A stretch of 64,000 nucleotides of DNA. Origin: Camillea tinctor (taxonomy: Eukaryota > Ascomycota > Sordariomycetes > Xylariales > Xylariaceae). Below, one piece after another: positions 13,757 through 24,876 of the stretch; position 1 is the first letter of the stretch, and every line of letters begins with the position of its first letter. The DNA lies in the NCBI GenBank assembly GCA_022578605.1, contig MU394153.1:1-64000 (forward strand), read 5' to 3'. The position numbers and the translations under genes are program-made. A model generated the notes under the pieces. That model had not been told where the DNA came from, did no database searches, and saw only the letters and a program-made list of their open reading frames with translations.

Positions 13757-14519
13757 ATGCTAATCCTTAATTCAGGCGCGAATAGCGGTATTGGCTATGA
13801 AACTGCCATCTCCCTAGCCACCGCATGGTCCAATTTGCATATATTGCTTGGTTCTAGGACCTTTGAAAAAGGAGAAATGGCATTGAATGAGATATAATTA
13901 ACACATGGGAACTTATTGAAAAGTACCATATCGGTCATTCGGGTGGATATTACCAACAAAGAGACGATCAATGCTACTAAAGAGAATATTAATTTGAAAT
14001 TTGGCAAGCTTAATGTTCTCATCAACAACGCGGGAATCGTCGCATACTAGACAGCTGATAAGTTGACCGCTCTTCGACATACCTTTGAGACGAATGTTTT
14101 TGGCCAGGTGATTTTGACAGAGGCTCTAGAGCCACCCATTGCTGAGGAAATCTGTCAATCCGTATATTATTTACATCTCCTCTGCCCTGGGCTCCGTCAC
14201 CCTGCGTTTGGACCCAGATCGAGAACATCGTGAGATTCGCAGTGACACTTGCCGCATGAGCAAGTCTGCCCTAAACATGTTAGCTGCCTGTCAGAGATAC
14301 AACTATGCGGAATGGGGCTGTAATGTTCTAGCCTTTAACCCCGGCTGGTGCATATCGAACCGTACAGGAGAAAGCGGAAGAGAAATACGTAGCAAAGGAG
14401 GTGCCAGGAGCCCCAAGGAGCCAGCTATAGCACTTGTCGATATTGTTCTAGGGAAGAGGGATGATGACGTTGAAAAAAATGGGATGCTAGATCTTGACGG
14501 GGGTATTCTTCCCTGGTAA
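13757..14519 (+). pseudogene. Short-chain dehydrogenase/reductase pseudogene
   Basis: An SDR of the Rossmann-fold type is recognisable. The cofactor motif is SGANSGIGYE near the start, then LINNAGIV, then an active-site segment CRMSKSALNM and a C-terminal NPGW block followed by GARSP. It is broken in several ways: in-frame stops at 13895 and 14048, and a +1 frameshift near 14131-14139. The active-site tyrosine of the YxxxK motif is also cysteine (CRMSK), which would itself abolish catalysis. The gene sits 140 bp from the edge of the RIP block, so leakage of mutation or relaxed selection near heterochromatin is a likely cause. The Met at 13757 may not be the true start; a short upstream exon near 13704 is possible. 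Confidence 0.85.
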
Positions 14520-14651
14520 GGGAGAACTTGTTTCCAATTTAGTTCGACCATCCGATACCCTATAGCGAGAATTGTACAAATATCGAAGTAATTAGATCTT
14601 CACAAATATAACCTATACGATTTCCCACCTAAATTCCATAGCCCACTGCCC

Positions 14652-15800
14652 TCAAGAATAGATCCGGTTTCCATATATTTTCTTGCCATAATCATCATCG
14701 TCATCGTCGTCGTCGTTGTCGTCGCCGTCATCATCAGAATCATCATCATCATCCCTGTCTTCGTCATCCCTTCGAAAGCGGTCCAGTCTGTTCTTCTTTA
14801 GAAAGTCATCCAAGACCTCAGCCACTTTGTCATTATCCATATCTGCAAATGCACTATGAGTGCTTCCATTGAGACCCGCATCTTTAGCTAGGAAAAATAT
14901 TTCCGCATTTCCCCCATACAGGTTAATAAGTTTAGCGGCCTGTCTCGCCTGTCGCAAGAAAGTGAAACTCTCATCCCTGTGGTCACCCCACACAAACTGG
15001 ACGGCCTTTAGTTTTGCTAGCTTCTTAAAGTCTTCTAGTGGCACAACCATGGGTCCAAATGGCTCTCCAGTGGTGATGTTGACATTGTCGGGGAACACAC
15101 AGCCATATCCTTCATATGCAACGATTGCCTTGATGTTTGATGAATTGCTCTTGACAGCGGTCATCTGAGCACGTAGCCCGCTTGCGGAGTTGGCGAGGTA
15201 CACGATACTATCCCCAAGCCTGCCCGAGTCTGCAGCCACGGCAGCTGCGTGGGACTGCAAATGCACATTATCGTTCGTGTCGATCTCCACGTAGCGAGAA
15301 CTGGTGGCTTGCTGCCATGCTGCCTCGTCCCGAGTTGGGAATTGAACCCCAGGCCAGAAGTTAGGGTATGAGGGCCCAAAATTCCAAGCCGCAAAGTTGC
15401 CCTGGTCTCGATAAGATGGGATATAGAATGATGGTTCGCAGCCCCAATTAGCCCGTCCAACTCGAGGCCCATCCCAGAGATAAACGGGGTAACGCCTACG
15501 TAGATACATATCCTTATAGCCTTCACCACCATCCCATCGATTCTGCCATACCTGGGTACTCGAACTATGCCACATGACGATACTTGTCTTCCTGGGCCTC
15601 CAAGGGATGAAGTATTCCATATATCCATGATCACAGGAGAGAGTTTGACTAGGGAAGACAGGGCTATTGATAATCTTCCCTCCAATCGTAAACCCACCAG
15701 AACGATCTAAAAGAATTGGACGTCTTCGGTGGCCCTGGGTATCTTTGCCGCTAGCTAATGATAGCCATAGTGTAAGCAATATGAGTACTAACATCTTCAA
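14652..15800 (-). CDS. Secreted alpha/beta-hydrolase (esterase-like)
   Basis: Intronless, 382 residues. Residues 1-18 form a signal peptide (basic start, hydrophobic core, ASG cleavage context), so the protein is probably secreted. The body resembles a fungal alpha/beta-hydrolase family with conserved blocks HGYMEYFIPW and WQNRWDGGEGYKDM. The likely nucleophile is Ser205 in YLANSASG, the acid Asp273 in VWGDHRDE and the catalytic His315 in GSTHSAF. The substrate is unknown. The last 35 residues are an aspartate-rich run encoded by GAT/GAC repeats (14691-14760), not a usual part of the family. It overlaps no other gene and lies tail-to-tail with the SDR pseudogene. A few N-glycosylation sites (NSS, NIT) fit secretion. 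Confidence 0.88.
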   Translation of the reverse strand: MKMLVLILLTLWLSLASGKDTQGHRRRPILLDRSGGFTIGGKIINSPVFPSQTLSCDHGYMEYFIPWRPRKTSIVMWHSSSTQVWQNRWDGGEGYKDMYLRRRYPVYLWDGPRVGRANWGCEPSFYIPSYRDQGNFAAWNFGPSYPNFWPGVQFPTRDEAAWQQATSSRYVEIDTNDNVHLQSHAAAVAADSGRLGDSIVYLANSASGLRAQMTAVKSNSSNIKAIVAYEGYGCVFPDNVNITTGEPFGPMVVPLEDFKKLAKLKAVQFVWGDHRDESFTFLRQARQAAKLINLYGGNAEIFFLAKDAGLNGSTHSAFADMDNDKVAEVLDDFLKKNRLDRFRRDDEDRDDDDDSDDDGDDNDDDDDDDDYGKKIYGNRIYS

Positions 15801-17208
15801 TAAATATTTGCAGGCGAGCTATACATGTGTTGGAAGACTACGGAGTAACGGGCGGTAGAACACGAGATGTGCTTCCCTTATTACTATTTTCCATCCACTC
15901 ACTGTGAGGCTTTTTGGTAAACTGCCGATTATCCATTACATTTTACTGTTGGGGTTCCTGGACGATCGGTCAGTAGGGATAATATTGTACAGATTCTAGA
16001 CCTTGGTACTCGTGTCTATTGCGATTCAGCCGCCGGGATCTACCCGCATTGGTAATTCGAAACCTGGGGTAAGACAGGGTTGACCCTTTTTTTTGTGGGA
16101 GCATGGATAATGCTGTGGATAAAAAATCTCCCATAACGCAACGAGGAAATTTTGGGACTCAGTAGAGATTCCGAAGTTAGTTCAACAGAAGTTTATTAGC
16201 TAGGGAAGTTTCCGCAAATTACTAGCATACGTCGATATATTCCTGCCCAGGTAATTAGTACTATATATGTGGCGAAAATGGGATAGTTCATTCTCGGCGC
16301 TAGTATGGGGTCCACAACCCGAGCATTGTCCGTATTCTGAACTCTTAGCGGTAAAGGTCAAGTATGTCCAACACACCTATATAGCTAATAATCTATTTCA
16401 TTATTTAGCTATGCATAAGCGCCCAAAGTTATAACCCCTTCAAGCGAACTATTAGTAGGAATATGACCTAGCTGAAGCTATATGGTGTATCACGTGATCT
16501 TCCCCTTGGTAGTGGAGGATAAAAGGGGGGCATTCTAAAGAGATAATGTACCCACGTCTCTCATATACTTGAAGGCATCTCTGTATTATCTTAGTTTATG
16601 ATAATTTTCCTATGCCATGGTACAGCTACCGTACTCATTCGTCAACACATATATGTGTGTAACTTGGTAAAAGAAAGAACACGCACGACCTTAGTGAGTT
16701 AATCTGGAAGACCGAACAACCTATACCGTTCGAAATACATTGTTATGGTAGCCTCCTAAGTACCAGTGTTTGCAATATTATCTCTCATATCGAATATAAG
16801 TGTTAACAGAATGCAAAAATAATACGGGGGAGGGAGGGTAGTAGGGAAGCTTCACTGCACGATTAAATGTTAAGGATGTACCATCCAGTTCTCAGAATTC
16901 AATCCTCGAACTATCCCCTTAATATCTTAATGACTAAACTAATGTAGATGGCAATTAAATAATAAAATAGGGAATTGAAGATATATTCATGAAGATTAGA
17001 GAATCATTATTATGTCTTTTATATGGATGATTTCAACGTCTTATTATGTGTCACTCTCAAATTTTACCACTTTACCTGGGCCAATATATCTGACCTCATG
17101 CTAGAGTACGTATTATCACAGACAACATCTACACAGACCAATCCATGAACAACCTCGAATAATTAATAATCTAATAGGATGCCAACATGCAGGATCCTGT
17201 TACGCCAT
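15801..17208. other. Intergenic, no gene seen
   Basis: No open frame of note on either strand. A TCACGTGA palindrome lies at about 16491-16498, a possible bHLH-type site, with no gene nearby to assign it to. Confidence 0.5.
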
Positions 17209-17469
17209 CTAGCAAGGTATTACTGTCCATGTTAAGTGGAGATCATACTCCCATCTCTCGGTGTTGGCCGGGCTCTCCATCGTGATGGCATGGAACTTCG
17301 GGAATATCTTACCGAAAGCTCTTATACGACCGTTGGAAACGATACGCGTGATAACTAGGCAATCCTCCATGATACCTTGATTGGGCGTCAGACAAGCAGG
17401 TGAGGGTGGGTTTGGGGTGTCACATCTCTTACGCAAGGCCAAGTCCCGATAAACTAGAAACATGCTCAT
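17209..17469 (-). CDS. Possible small hypothetical protein
   Basis: An 86-residue open frame. Its second half (a stretch with RAFGKIFPKF and TERWEYDL) looks like constrained protein sequence rather than random translation. An alternative model removes an intron with donor GTAAGAG and acceptor CAATCAAG, which keeps the same downstream frame. I do not recognise a family. No signal peptide or membrane segment is visible. It is isolated in about 2.4 kb of otherwise empty DNA, so it may be a relic of a larger gene. Confidence 0.25.
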   Translation of the reverse strand: MSMFLVYRDLALRKRCDTPNPPSPACLTPNQGIMEDCLVITRIVSNGRIRAFGKIFPKFHAITMESPANTERWEYDLHLTWTVIPC

Positions 17470-18191
17470 ACTAGCTCATCTGTTGGACCATAATGTGTAA
17501 CTATCCCACGAGTGCGTAATTGCGAAATTCCATTACCAATGGATGTAATCCTACGGGTTCACTGCGTGATCATCATACGGAGTAGTTAGGTACCAATTAC
17601 TACCTACTCAGTTAAGTACTGTTATCAGAGTAACTTCTGATCGTGACAATGCAATGATAAGTAAAGGGTGACCTAGATACAGAAAGTTCAGAACAGTACA
17701 CCGTATTAGAATATCAGTCTAAAAATAATCAAGCCATTTATTCCTACTGAGCATATACTTAAAGTCCTCCCCTGTTTGTAAATGTTATAAGATATTTTTC
17801 CATTACTTTGAAGTAAGTATGCCACGCCTCATTACAATTGTCGTGAGTGTGGGGGGATTCAAGTTTGCCCCCTTGCGAGTATGTTAATTGGATACCGGGT
17901 GCATTAACAATGGCATATATTATCATTGAACGATAAATTTATGATAAATTTATGGTGAACAGCCCAAGCTCATCTCAAAAGTTGCTATCAATCTGACATT
18001 TGATTGTTGAATGTATACCTAGAGTATTTGATTTTCATACGTGGTCCACAGATTCTAATCAATAAACTTAAAGCTAGGAAAGTCGTAAAAGTAAGAGCCT
18101 ATAAAATGAAGGATTGCTTTCAAATTGAAGCTTATCTAGTGCCGGAAACGTTCACTATTAAGAGATCCTCAAGTTAGAGGCTTATGATACC
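17470..18191. other. Intergenic, no gene seen
   Basis: No supported coding or RNA feature. Confidence 0.5.
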
Positions 18192-19120
18192 CTAGTTAGA
18201 GTCATCAACCAATCCGTATCCACACCCGTCGTAGTAATCGGGCGGGGTATTGTCGTGTCGGTTGTCTAATGTGAACGTTCTCAGCTTCTCTGGAAGCTGG
18301 TTCGCGAGGCTATCAAGTAGCCTATATTGGCCGCACCAGTAGGCGAGAGATAAAACCGAGAAAACAGAGCGAATTAAGTAGAACGCCCTGATTTCAAGTT
18401 AGCTAAGCGCTAAAGTTTGGGTCAAGTGGATGCCATAGATATTATCATCCATCGTGGAAAGGTAGAGAGACAAAATAGCATATAAGTCTAGCAGATGGGA
18501 CTTACATCCAAAGGAAAGCGAAACTATACGACACTTTCGCGAATACGCATGCGTCTCTCGCATCTCCTTCAACGTCTGTACAGCTTCTCTCTAAATACCA
18601 CGGTCGAATACTCCAATGATCTTTCTCGCTCAAGTCACTCGATGATTGTGCCCGGACGCTATATGTCCAAAAGCCGCATAACAGAAGGTCGTATATAGGG
18701 TTGATGAATTTTCTTAGAGAAATACGGTAGAGCAATATTCCCCGGGCGAGACAAACTAACACTGCTAAAGATGATATGGCAAGATTGGACTCCGTTAAGC
18801 TATCACATACGCTAGGGTTAGCAATTTGAGGATAGAGAGGGTAGTGGTACAAATAGAGAGATCAACATTCTAGGAAGTATCGAAAGTCCATAACTGTACC
18901 TCTGACTCCAAATCAGGGGAATATCTGGCGGTTCTTCGTAATTTGCATAATAGTATATCCGCATTTTCGGGTTGGAGTTCCAACCATGTTCGCCCCCAGC
19001 AGTCCACAACGTTGTTCTATACTTGTCAGGATAGGCATTGGCGAACCATGCCAAGGTGAACAATGTTAGTAAAAGCTCAAAAACAAATGAAATAAGCTGA
19101 ATAATGCTGAAATGCTTCAT
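18192..19120 (-). CDS. Multi-spanning membrane protein of a fungal hypothetical family
   Basis: Three exons give 236 residues: 18900-19120, 18506-18799 and 18192-18387. Introns are 18800-18899 (branch GCTAACC) and 18388-18505 (donor GTAAGT, branch AGCTAACT), and total length is a multiple of three. Residues 6-28 are a strong membrane segment. Further hydrophobic stretches lie around LAISSLAVLVCLARGILL, IYDLLLCGFWTYSV and the exon 2/3 junction, giving about four helices. A conserved-looking loop contains GWNSNPKMRIYYY, and RPWYLERSC follows the third segment. The tail is hydrophilic. I know this arrangement from uncharacterised ascomycete proteins but no function. An in-frame Met 8 codons upstream (19144) is an alternative start. 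Confidence 0.75.
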
Positions 19121-20635
19121 CTTGTCGTGTGTTGGCCAATGCATCGTATGTATCGCGTTCAGTACAGGCTAGAAGGCAAACAACAATGTCCTGAAACCAT
19201 AAAAGGTCTCAATCGAATTTAAATTATATGACAGGTATAGTAGGCTAGTTGAAAAGTCAAGACGAAAGTCCGTTGTGGCTTGTGACCCAGTCGTCCGAAG
19301 ATCATGGTGCCATGTGATTAATGGCCTCAATCCTTCTCAATTAACAAGGAATTAATATATTCTAGGTACATCAGTTGCAACATGACCCTGTCATGAGAGG
19401 GTCTTCAAGTATTTATCTACTTGCTGGGAACGCAAGCAGATATATCTCCGTTGATTTGTGCGACCTATCGTACTGCATTGCCACGCCAATTCCCTATCAG
19501 ATCAAGAACCATCCGTATTTCTTCCCATTGGTAGCCGTATTGGAAACTTATGTTCTTGCTTTGGTACGCCAAACACGTAGGCTAACGCACGAACTGATAG
19601 TGCATGAGATGCTACGACAATTTAGTTTAGTATGAAGAAAATGGTGTGGAGCAAGTTGTCTGTGTTTTTGTCTTCAGTTTATTTTTCGTTATGCAGATAC
19701 ATAAGGTTCCGTGCATAGAACATGTAGATAATCTATTCAGTAGTATTGTTCAAGTCAGTGTCAAAGCAGAGTCTCTAGCTACAACGTTGTTATAAATAAT
19801 ATTTTATTACCCAGAGTTATATGTATGAGCCCATTAATTAGGCAGGCCCTCCCAACGACTATCGGGTAGGTTCCGACTTCGTGTAAAAAAACAACGATGC
19901 CACTCCATTCAAAGCATAGAGGAATATTCACCTTACTATCGAATATAATCCCTCATACATTTTGTTAATGTTAAATGGAGTTGCTTCGGAAAGCCGTGTT
20001 AGATCAGATTCAAAGCAGTAAAACCAGGTAATTGATTACACGATGCTTCATAATTGAGGCTTCCGGTGGCTTCATCTGGCCAACGACCGATATGTACTTA
20101 AGCGGATATGGAATTTTGCAACGCGTCCAAGGTGCGTGTACCGATATCCATAAGGTCCGTAATGTTCAGCTCACTCCCCCCGAATCCCTGTAAACGGCCC
20201 GCACGGAGTCAGACTCGTCTCTGCTATATTCACACCCATCTCTAGGGCTTTGGGAACCCCTCACCCCTGGAAACCCATTCACATCCAATAGCACTTCACG
20301 TATTTTCTTCCACACGGACTAGTAGGATCTCTCGGGGAGCTGTCACCTATTCTAGATATATTTTCTCACTTATTATTTCTTGATTCTGTTACCATGTCGG
20401 GGTCCTTTCCCATCATGGTATCATACACCTCAACAATCATGTGTTGTATATGAAGATACTATAAACCCTAACCGGGGCTGCTTTTCCTACCAAACCTGTA
20501 CTAATATCTCATTTATAATCTCCCTACGTCGTACCCTCAAAGCTAGTTGAGAGGGGTTTTTTAACATTTCCCTTTAACCTGGAATCCCGAAACGGTTTGG
20601 TAACAGCTTGACACCTCCAACCACGGTACGGAAAG
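19121..20635. other. Intergenic, promoter side of two divergent genes
   Basis: Separates the membrane-protein gene (minus) from the ferric reductase (plus). An 86-codon open frame at 19375-19635 has no family resemblance and I do not call it. The last 400 bp before 20636 are pyrimidine-rich on the plus strand, as is common for fungal promoters. Confidence 0.5.
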
Positions 20636-22743
20636 ATGGACCATAGTTCTATGGACGGAACCCCTTGGCTGGATGACCCAGTCATGCTTCATTCATCCCG
20701 AGCAGACTCGTGTAAGCTGACTCCAGAACAATGTGCCTACCGCAGTGGACACTGGAGATACTGGTAGGTAGCCAAACAGTTAACCACCACGAAGCAGCAC
20801 TTTCAGGAAATAAACTTACCGATCTATCACTTTTAGGTACGAAGCAGATCATGTCTTTGCTTTATCGACAGTCTACTTTTTCATCGCTGTTATAGGAGTC
20901 TCTATCGTTGGATTCTGGTGCCTCCGGCTCGCCCCCAAGTCCCTTCGGAGTAAAGTATGGTGGCAGAAATTGGTGAGCTGCGCTCGCTTTCTGTCCTATC
21001 GTCGACAAGAAGTGAAAGCACTGCGCTGGAAAACACCATCATGGGCAGTTAGCACCGTGATAATCATTGGGGCTGTATTTTTCCTTGGTATGTTCTCTAG
21101 TTCTTGATGACAACGAGGATCTTATATTTACCACTCTGCCAGCGATGACCTTAGGTCCTCAGCCTTACTATTGGCCGAACACGCGAACACTAAGTTACGG
21201 AAACTCGCCTCCAATAGCTACACGGACCGGATGGATGGCATTAGCTTGTATGCCTTTCATGATCATACTTCCGACCAAGTCCAACATGATCGCTTCATTG
21301 ACGGGAGTCTCCCACGAACGGCTTATTGTGTTTCATAATTGGGTGGGATGGGCAATGTTTGCTTTGGCACTCGTCCATACATTTCCATTCATCGTGTTCC
21401 ATAACTGGAAGGGCGATATGGTTTCTGTTTGGAATACTAGCCTTGTGTACTGGACTGGTGTGGTCGCGTTGATGGCACAAGCCTATCTTCAGGTCTTTTC
21501 CCTTCGTTTCATCCGGTCAGTTTAGTGAATGAGAGTATGGTATCTGGCGAAGAGGCTAATGAACTCAGGGACCGGTTTTATGAATTTTTCAAAGCAACTC
21601 ACTATATCGCAGCTTTGATCTTTATCTTGTTCTTCTTTTTCCATTGCGACTTTCGGCTATCATCGTGGTGGGTTGGTTTCTTTCCGTCAGAACAGTGTCG
21701 TCAAAACTAATCTTAGATATCAGGGATTATTTTATCGCGACCGGCGTCTTGTACACGCTACAGTTCTTCTACTCCCAAATCCGCACCTTCTTCGAACTTG
21801 GATTCTCGAATCGTGCTACATTTACTCGTGTTTCTGACCTTGCCCTGAAGGTAACAATACCCATCGACACAACGTGGCAACCAGGACAGCACATATTCCT
21901 CCGTTTTGTGCATATCGGTTTCCATACCCTTACGGCTCATCCTTTCACTATCTGCAGCCTCCCTATTACGAGACACAGCAAAGGAAAATCAACTCTTGTT
22001 TTCTACGTGCAACCAAGGGGTGGTTTGACAGGTCGTTTAGCCGCAGCTACTGCTCAGAAGCCCAATCTAAGTGTCCCGGTTCTACTGGATGGCGTATACG
22101 GCGGTATAAAGGGACGTCCTTTGTATACCTACGATTACAGACTTATTGTTGCATGCGGCGCAGGTGCAGGTTTCTCGCTTCCCTTCGTCATGGAAGCCAT
22201 TCTCCATTCGACTCGATATGAAGATGGTGAAAAGTCTAAAACCCGTACGCAGGTAATTATTGCGACTAGGGATGATCAGTTGGAACGGTGGTATACAGAA
22301 GCACTAGAGGAGTTTCTAGAGGAAAACGATATGCAGGCCATTCCTGATAATATTACAATAACTATATATTGCACGGCGCATGGGGGTCTGGGAGGTAAAG
22401 GTGCATCCACTCCAAACCTCAAGCCAGGCTCGGAAGACGAGGACGATAGAATCAACCAGGCTCGTGTTCATCTACAAGTGGTTACCGGCCGCCCAAACAT
22501 TAAAACCATAGTGAAGGATGCGACTCACCAATCTGGAGTTTCAGTTGGCATTGCCGCTTGTGGACCAGCCACAGTATTGAAAGCCGTACAAGACGAGGCT
22601 GCCTCTGCCCAATTGAGGATACTCAACTCTGCATCCGGTGCCCATGATGTCTATTTGCATTCTGAATGTTTCAGGTAAGTCCTCTTGATCTCAATGTCAT
22701 ATTTCACAACTTTTCATTAAGTGGGTTTATTAACAAAACCTGA
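20636..22743 (+). CDS. Ferric/cupric reductase, FRE family
   Basis: Six exons, 607 residues: 20636-20763, 20837-21087, 21143-21515, 21569-21667, 21724-22674, 22722-22743. All introns are GT..AG and the phases close. It is an NADPH-dependent plasma-membrane flavocytochrome that reduces extracellular Fe3+ or Cu2+. Bis-heme histidine pairs are visible with 13-residue spacing: His191/His205 and His262/His276. The FAD motif is HPFT (356-359) and the nucleotide-binding motif is CGAGAGF (428-434). The N-terminus has a hydrophobic helix in exon 2, after an extracytoplasmic start rich in His and Met. Length is normal for the family. It converges on a Ctr copper transporter 443 bp downstream, which suggests copper or iron reduction coupled to uptake. 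The start is the first ATG ahead of a family-typical N-terminus. Confidence 0.93.
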
Positions 22744-23185
22744 ACGTGTAGTTGGTAGGTCCATTGTTGGTGATGGGAATATGTAGTAGGAAGCAACCCA
22801 GTGTATCTACCAGGATTGTGTTATGTATCTTGGGGTATTTTTTATATAGTAATCCTATTAGATTAGAGTGTGTTATATGAATGAATTCACTGTTGCAAAA
22901 TTCAAACATTGTAACTCTTTTTATTGAGAACCGAATGACTCGAGATATTGCGCAAATTGTAGGGTAAACTTCTAGTTCTGAAGTTTTTGGTTTGCAGTGG
23001 CACTCTAATGAGCCTGTAAATAGAACCACGAATTAAAATAACCCCAATGAATATTGGAACTACTCAAATATTGGCCAAATACAACGTGCTCTTATTTATG
23101 CCTTCAGATATCATAGTACCTTTCGCCATAATGTCTATATTCGGGTGTTTCCTTTCAAACGGATGGTTTCTATCTACTCCTATAA

Positions 23186-23864
23186 TTAATAACTACCATG
23201 TCCAACTTCAAAACGACCAGCTATGAATGTACCAAGAAAGATGCCGCCCAAAACGGAAAGGAAATAGCCAACATTCATTGTCATAACAGCCAACATACTA
23301 GCAGGTCCATTAGTTAACTATCTACTAAGGGGGGAATCTTAAATATTGAGTATCATCACAGGGAAAAAGGGAAATAGTTGAGACTACTAACAGGAGGTAG
23401 CCGATGCCGCTAATAATGACTTCGAGCACTGCGCGGGTAGTTTCTGTCGCTATTCTAAAAGGACGGCCGGCCCAATGTGATCGTAACCGATGACCCACAT
23501 CCTCTGGGCTGTTTCTGTAGGCGTCCTCATCGGAAAATGACTCTTTCGTAGCAGCCCGCCTGAATTCCGGACTCGAAGAAAGCAATGCGGAACGAAGGGC
23601 AACGAAGGTGCGATGTGCTACCCCTAGCATTATCAAAAATATGCAAGTGCCAGCGTAGGAGCCCTGGCTTGTAGGTGTCCAAGCAAGTGAGTATAGTGGT
23701 GTCGTAGCGCTCTGAAAGAAAACCATGGCCATCTTGGCCGAGGTCATCATAATAGAAGAGGAAGAAGATGATGAGCTACTCATGTCCATCGTAGCTGAAC
23801 TCATGGCAGCAGTGCTTGTCATAGTAGCAGACGAAGTCATGGTCATCATTGTGTCGTGATCCAT
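23186..23864 (-). CDS. Ctr-type high-affinity copper transporter
   Basis: Two exons (23392-23864 and 23186-23297), intron 23298-23391, 194 residues. Ctr proteins are trimeric Cu+ channels in the plasma or vacuolar membrane. The N-terminus is Met- and Ser-rich (several MxxM-like spacings in residues 1-50), the usual Cu+-capturing ectodomain. Three membrane segments follow, at about 73-93, 146-162 and 166-186. The second carries the signature MxxxM (Met159, Met163) and the third GxxxG (Gly176, Gly180). Without splicing, the frame would end shortly after the second helix begins and lose the pore motif, so the intron is well supported. The neighbouring ferric reductase is its likely partner. Confidence 0.92.
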
Positions 23865-24486
23865 GTCGATTTTTCAGAATGATGATAATACGGCTCAACT
23901 AGTAGAGAATACAATGAGTTGTGGCTGTCATCTAACATGTAGGAGCGTCTCGTATATGATAGAAGTATACTGAAGGGTTAGCTCACTATATCAGATAGAA
24001 GTAAGCCCATAAATATCATCCACCTGAGCTAATTATCGGCTGACCAGCCCCTGCAGGCTCGTCCTCCTCCGATACCCCCAGCCCCTCATGTTGAAGTTCA
24101 AGTTCCATTGCATTACATCCATGTTGTCTCCGTGAAAGGGTGCTCGGCCGAAGGAATAACACACTACCAAAGAGTGACATTACGCCTTCCCCATACTGAT
24201 CTGCAAGGAAAGACCCATGCTTATCAAATTGACACTTTCATAAACAGAAGAATCATTGAGTCTTTTATCAAGCATTCTCAGGTAACGTACCTTCTGGCAG
24301 GCATAGTATATGGAAATACTAAAGTCCCTAGCCTAGCTTAGTTATCTTTGACCAGTCATGCAATGAGATCTGATAGAATTCTATTTACTTATAAGCCCCT
24401 TCGGTGCCAGACGCATTCATCGATCCACAGAAGATCAATGCCTAAGGCCTTGCGCAAACCAGCCAGCTACCTCCTACATTTTAACG
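23865..24486. other. Intergenic upstream of the copper transporter
   Basis: Promoter region of the Ctr gene; I could not pick out a copper-response element with confidence. No gene seen. Confidence 0.5.
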
Positions 24487-24876
24487 TCAGTGACGGATAA
24501 ATGCATGCTTAGCTGCTACATACCGAGGCAATGAAGGGGTATTCGAGAAATTAAAAAGCGAGCGCTCATAAACATGCAGATAAACCATATAAGATAAGAT
24601 CGGAACAAGCACACTCACATATCCAATATGAAAAGGAACCAACAGACTGGTAACCATCGAAACGACCCATATCAAGATATTAATCTGCTCAAACTGCCTC
24701 ATGGTGGAACCTCCACAACGTCTAGTGTCAGGCAAGACCCAGTGAGAAACCGGGGTGTGAGGGGTGAATCTAGATATACCCACCCCCTAATTATAAGCGC
24801 GATGCCAGGCGCCTGGTTTACCTGCTGGTAGAAGAAAAAGGCCCAAGCGTTGTTCGTAAGTCGATCCTAGTCATCC
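24487..24876 (-). CDS. Possible small membrane protein, gene model incomplete
   Basis: The open frame 24487-24783 contains a convincing hydrophobic stretch (LIWVVSMVTSLLVPFHIGYV and on to LVPILSYMVYL), enough for two membrane helices, then a hydrophilic tail. An upstream exon ending AWAFFFYQQ before a GTAAAC donor at 24835 can be spliced to FEQIN after an acceptor at 24705, giving a smoother protein. I find no good start codon for that model; the frame is closed just upstream. It may be a truncated gene or have a further 5' exon that I cannot place. No family is recognised. Confidence 0.35.

Noticed and set aside
19375..19635. 86-codon open frame on the plus strand
   Set aside because: No splice context, no family resemblance and mixed composition; probably chance.
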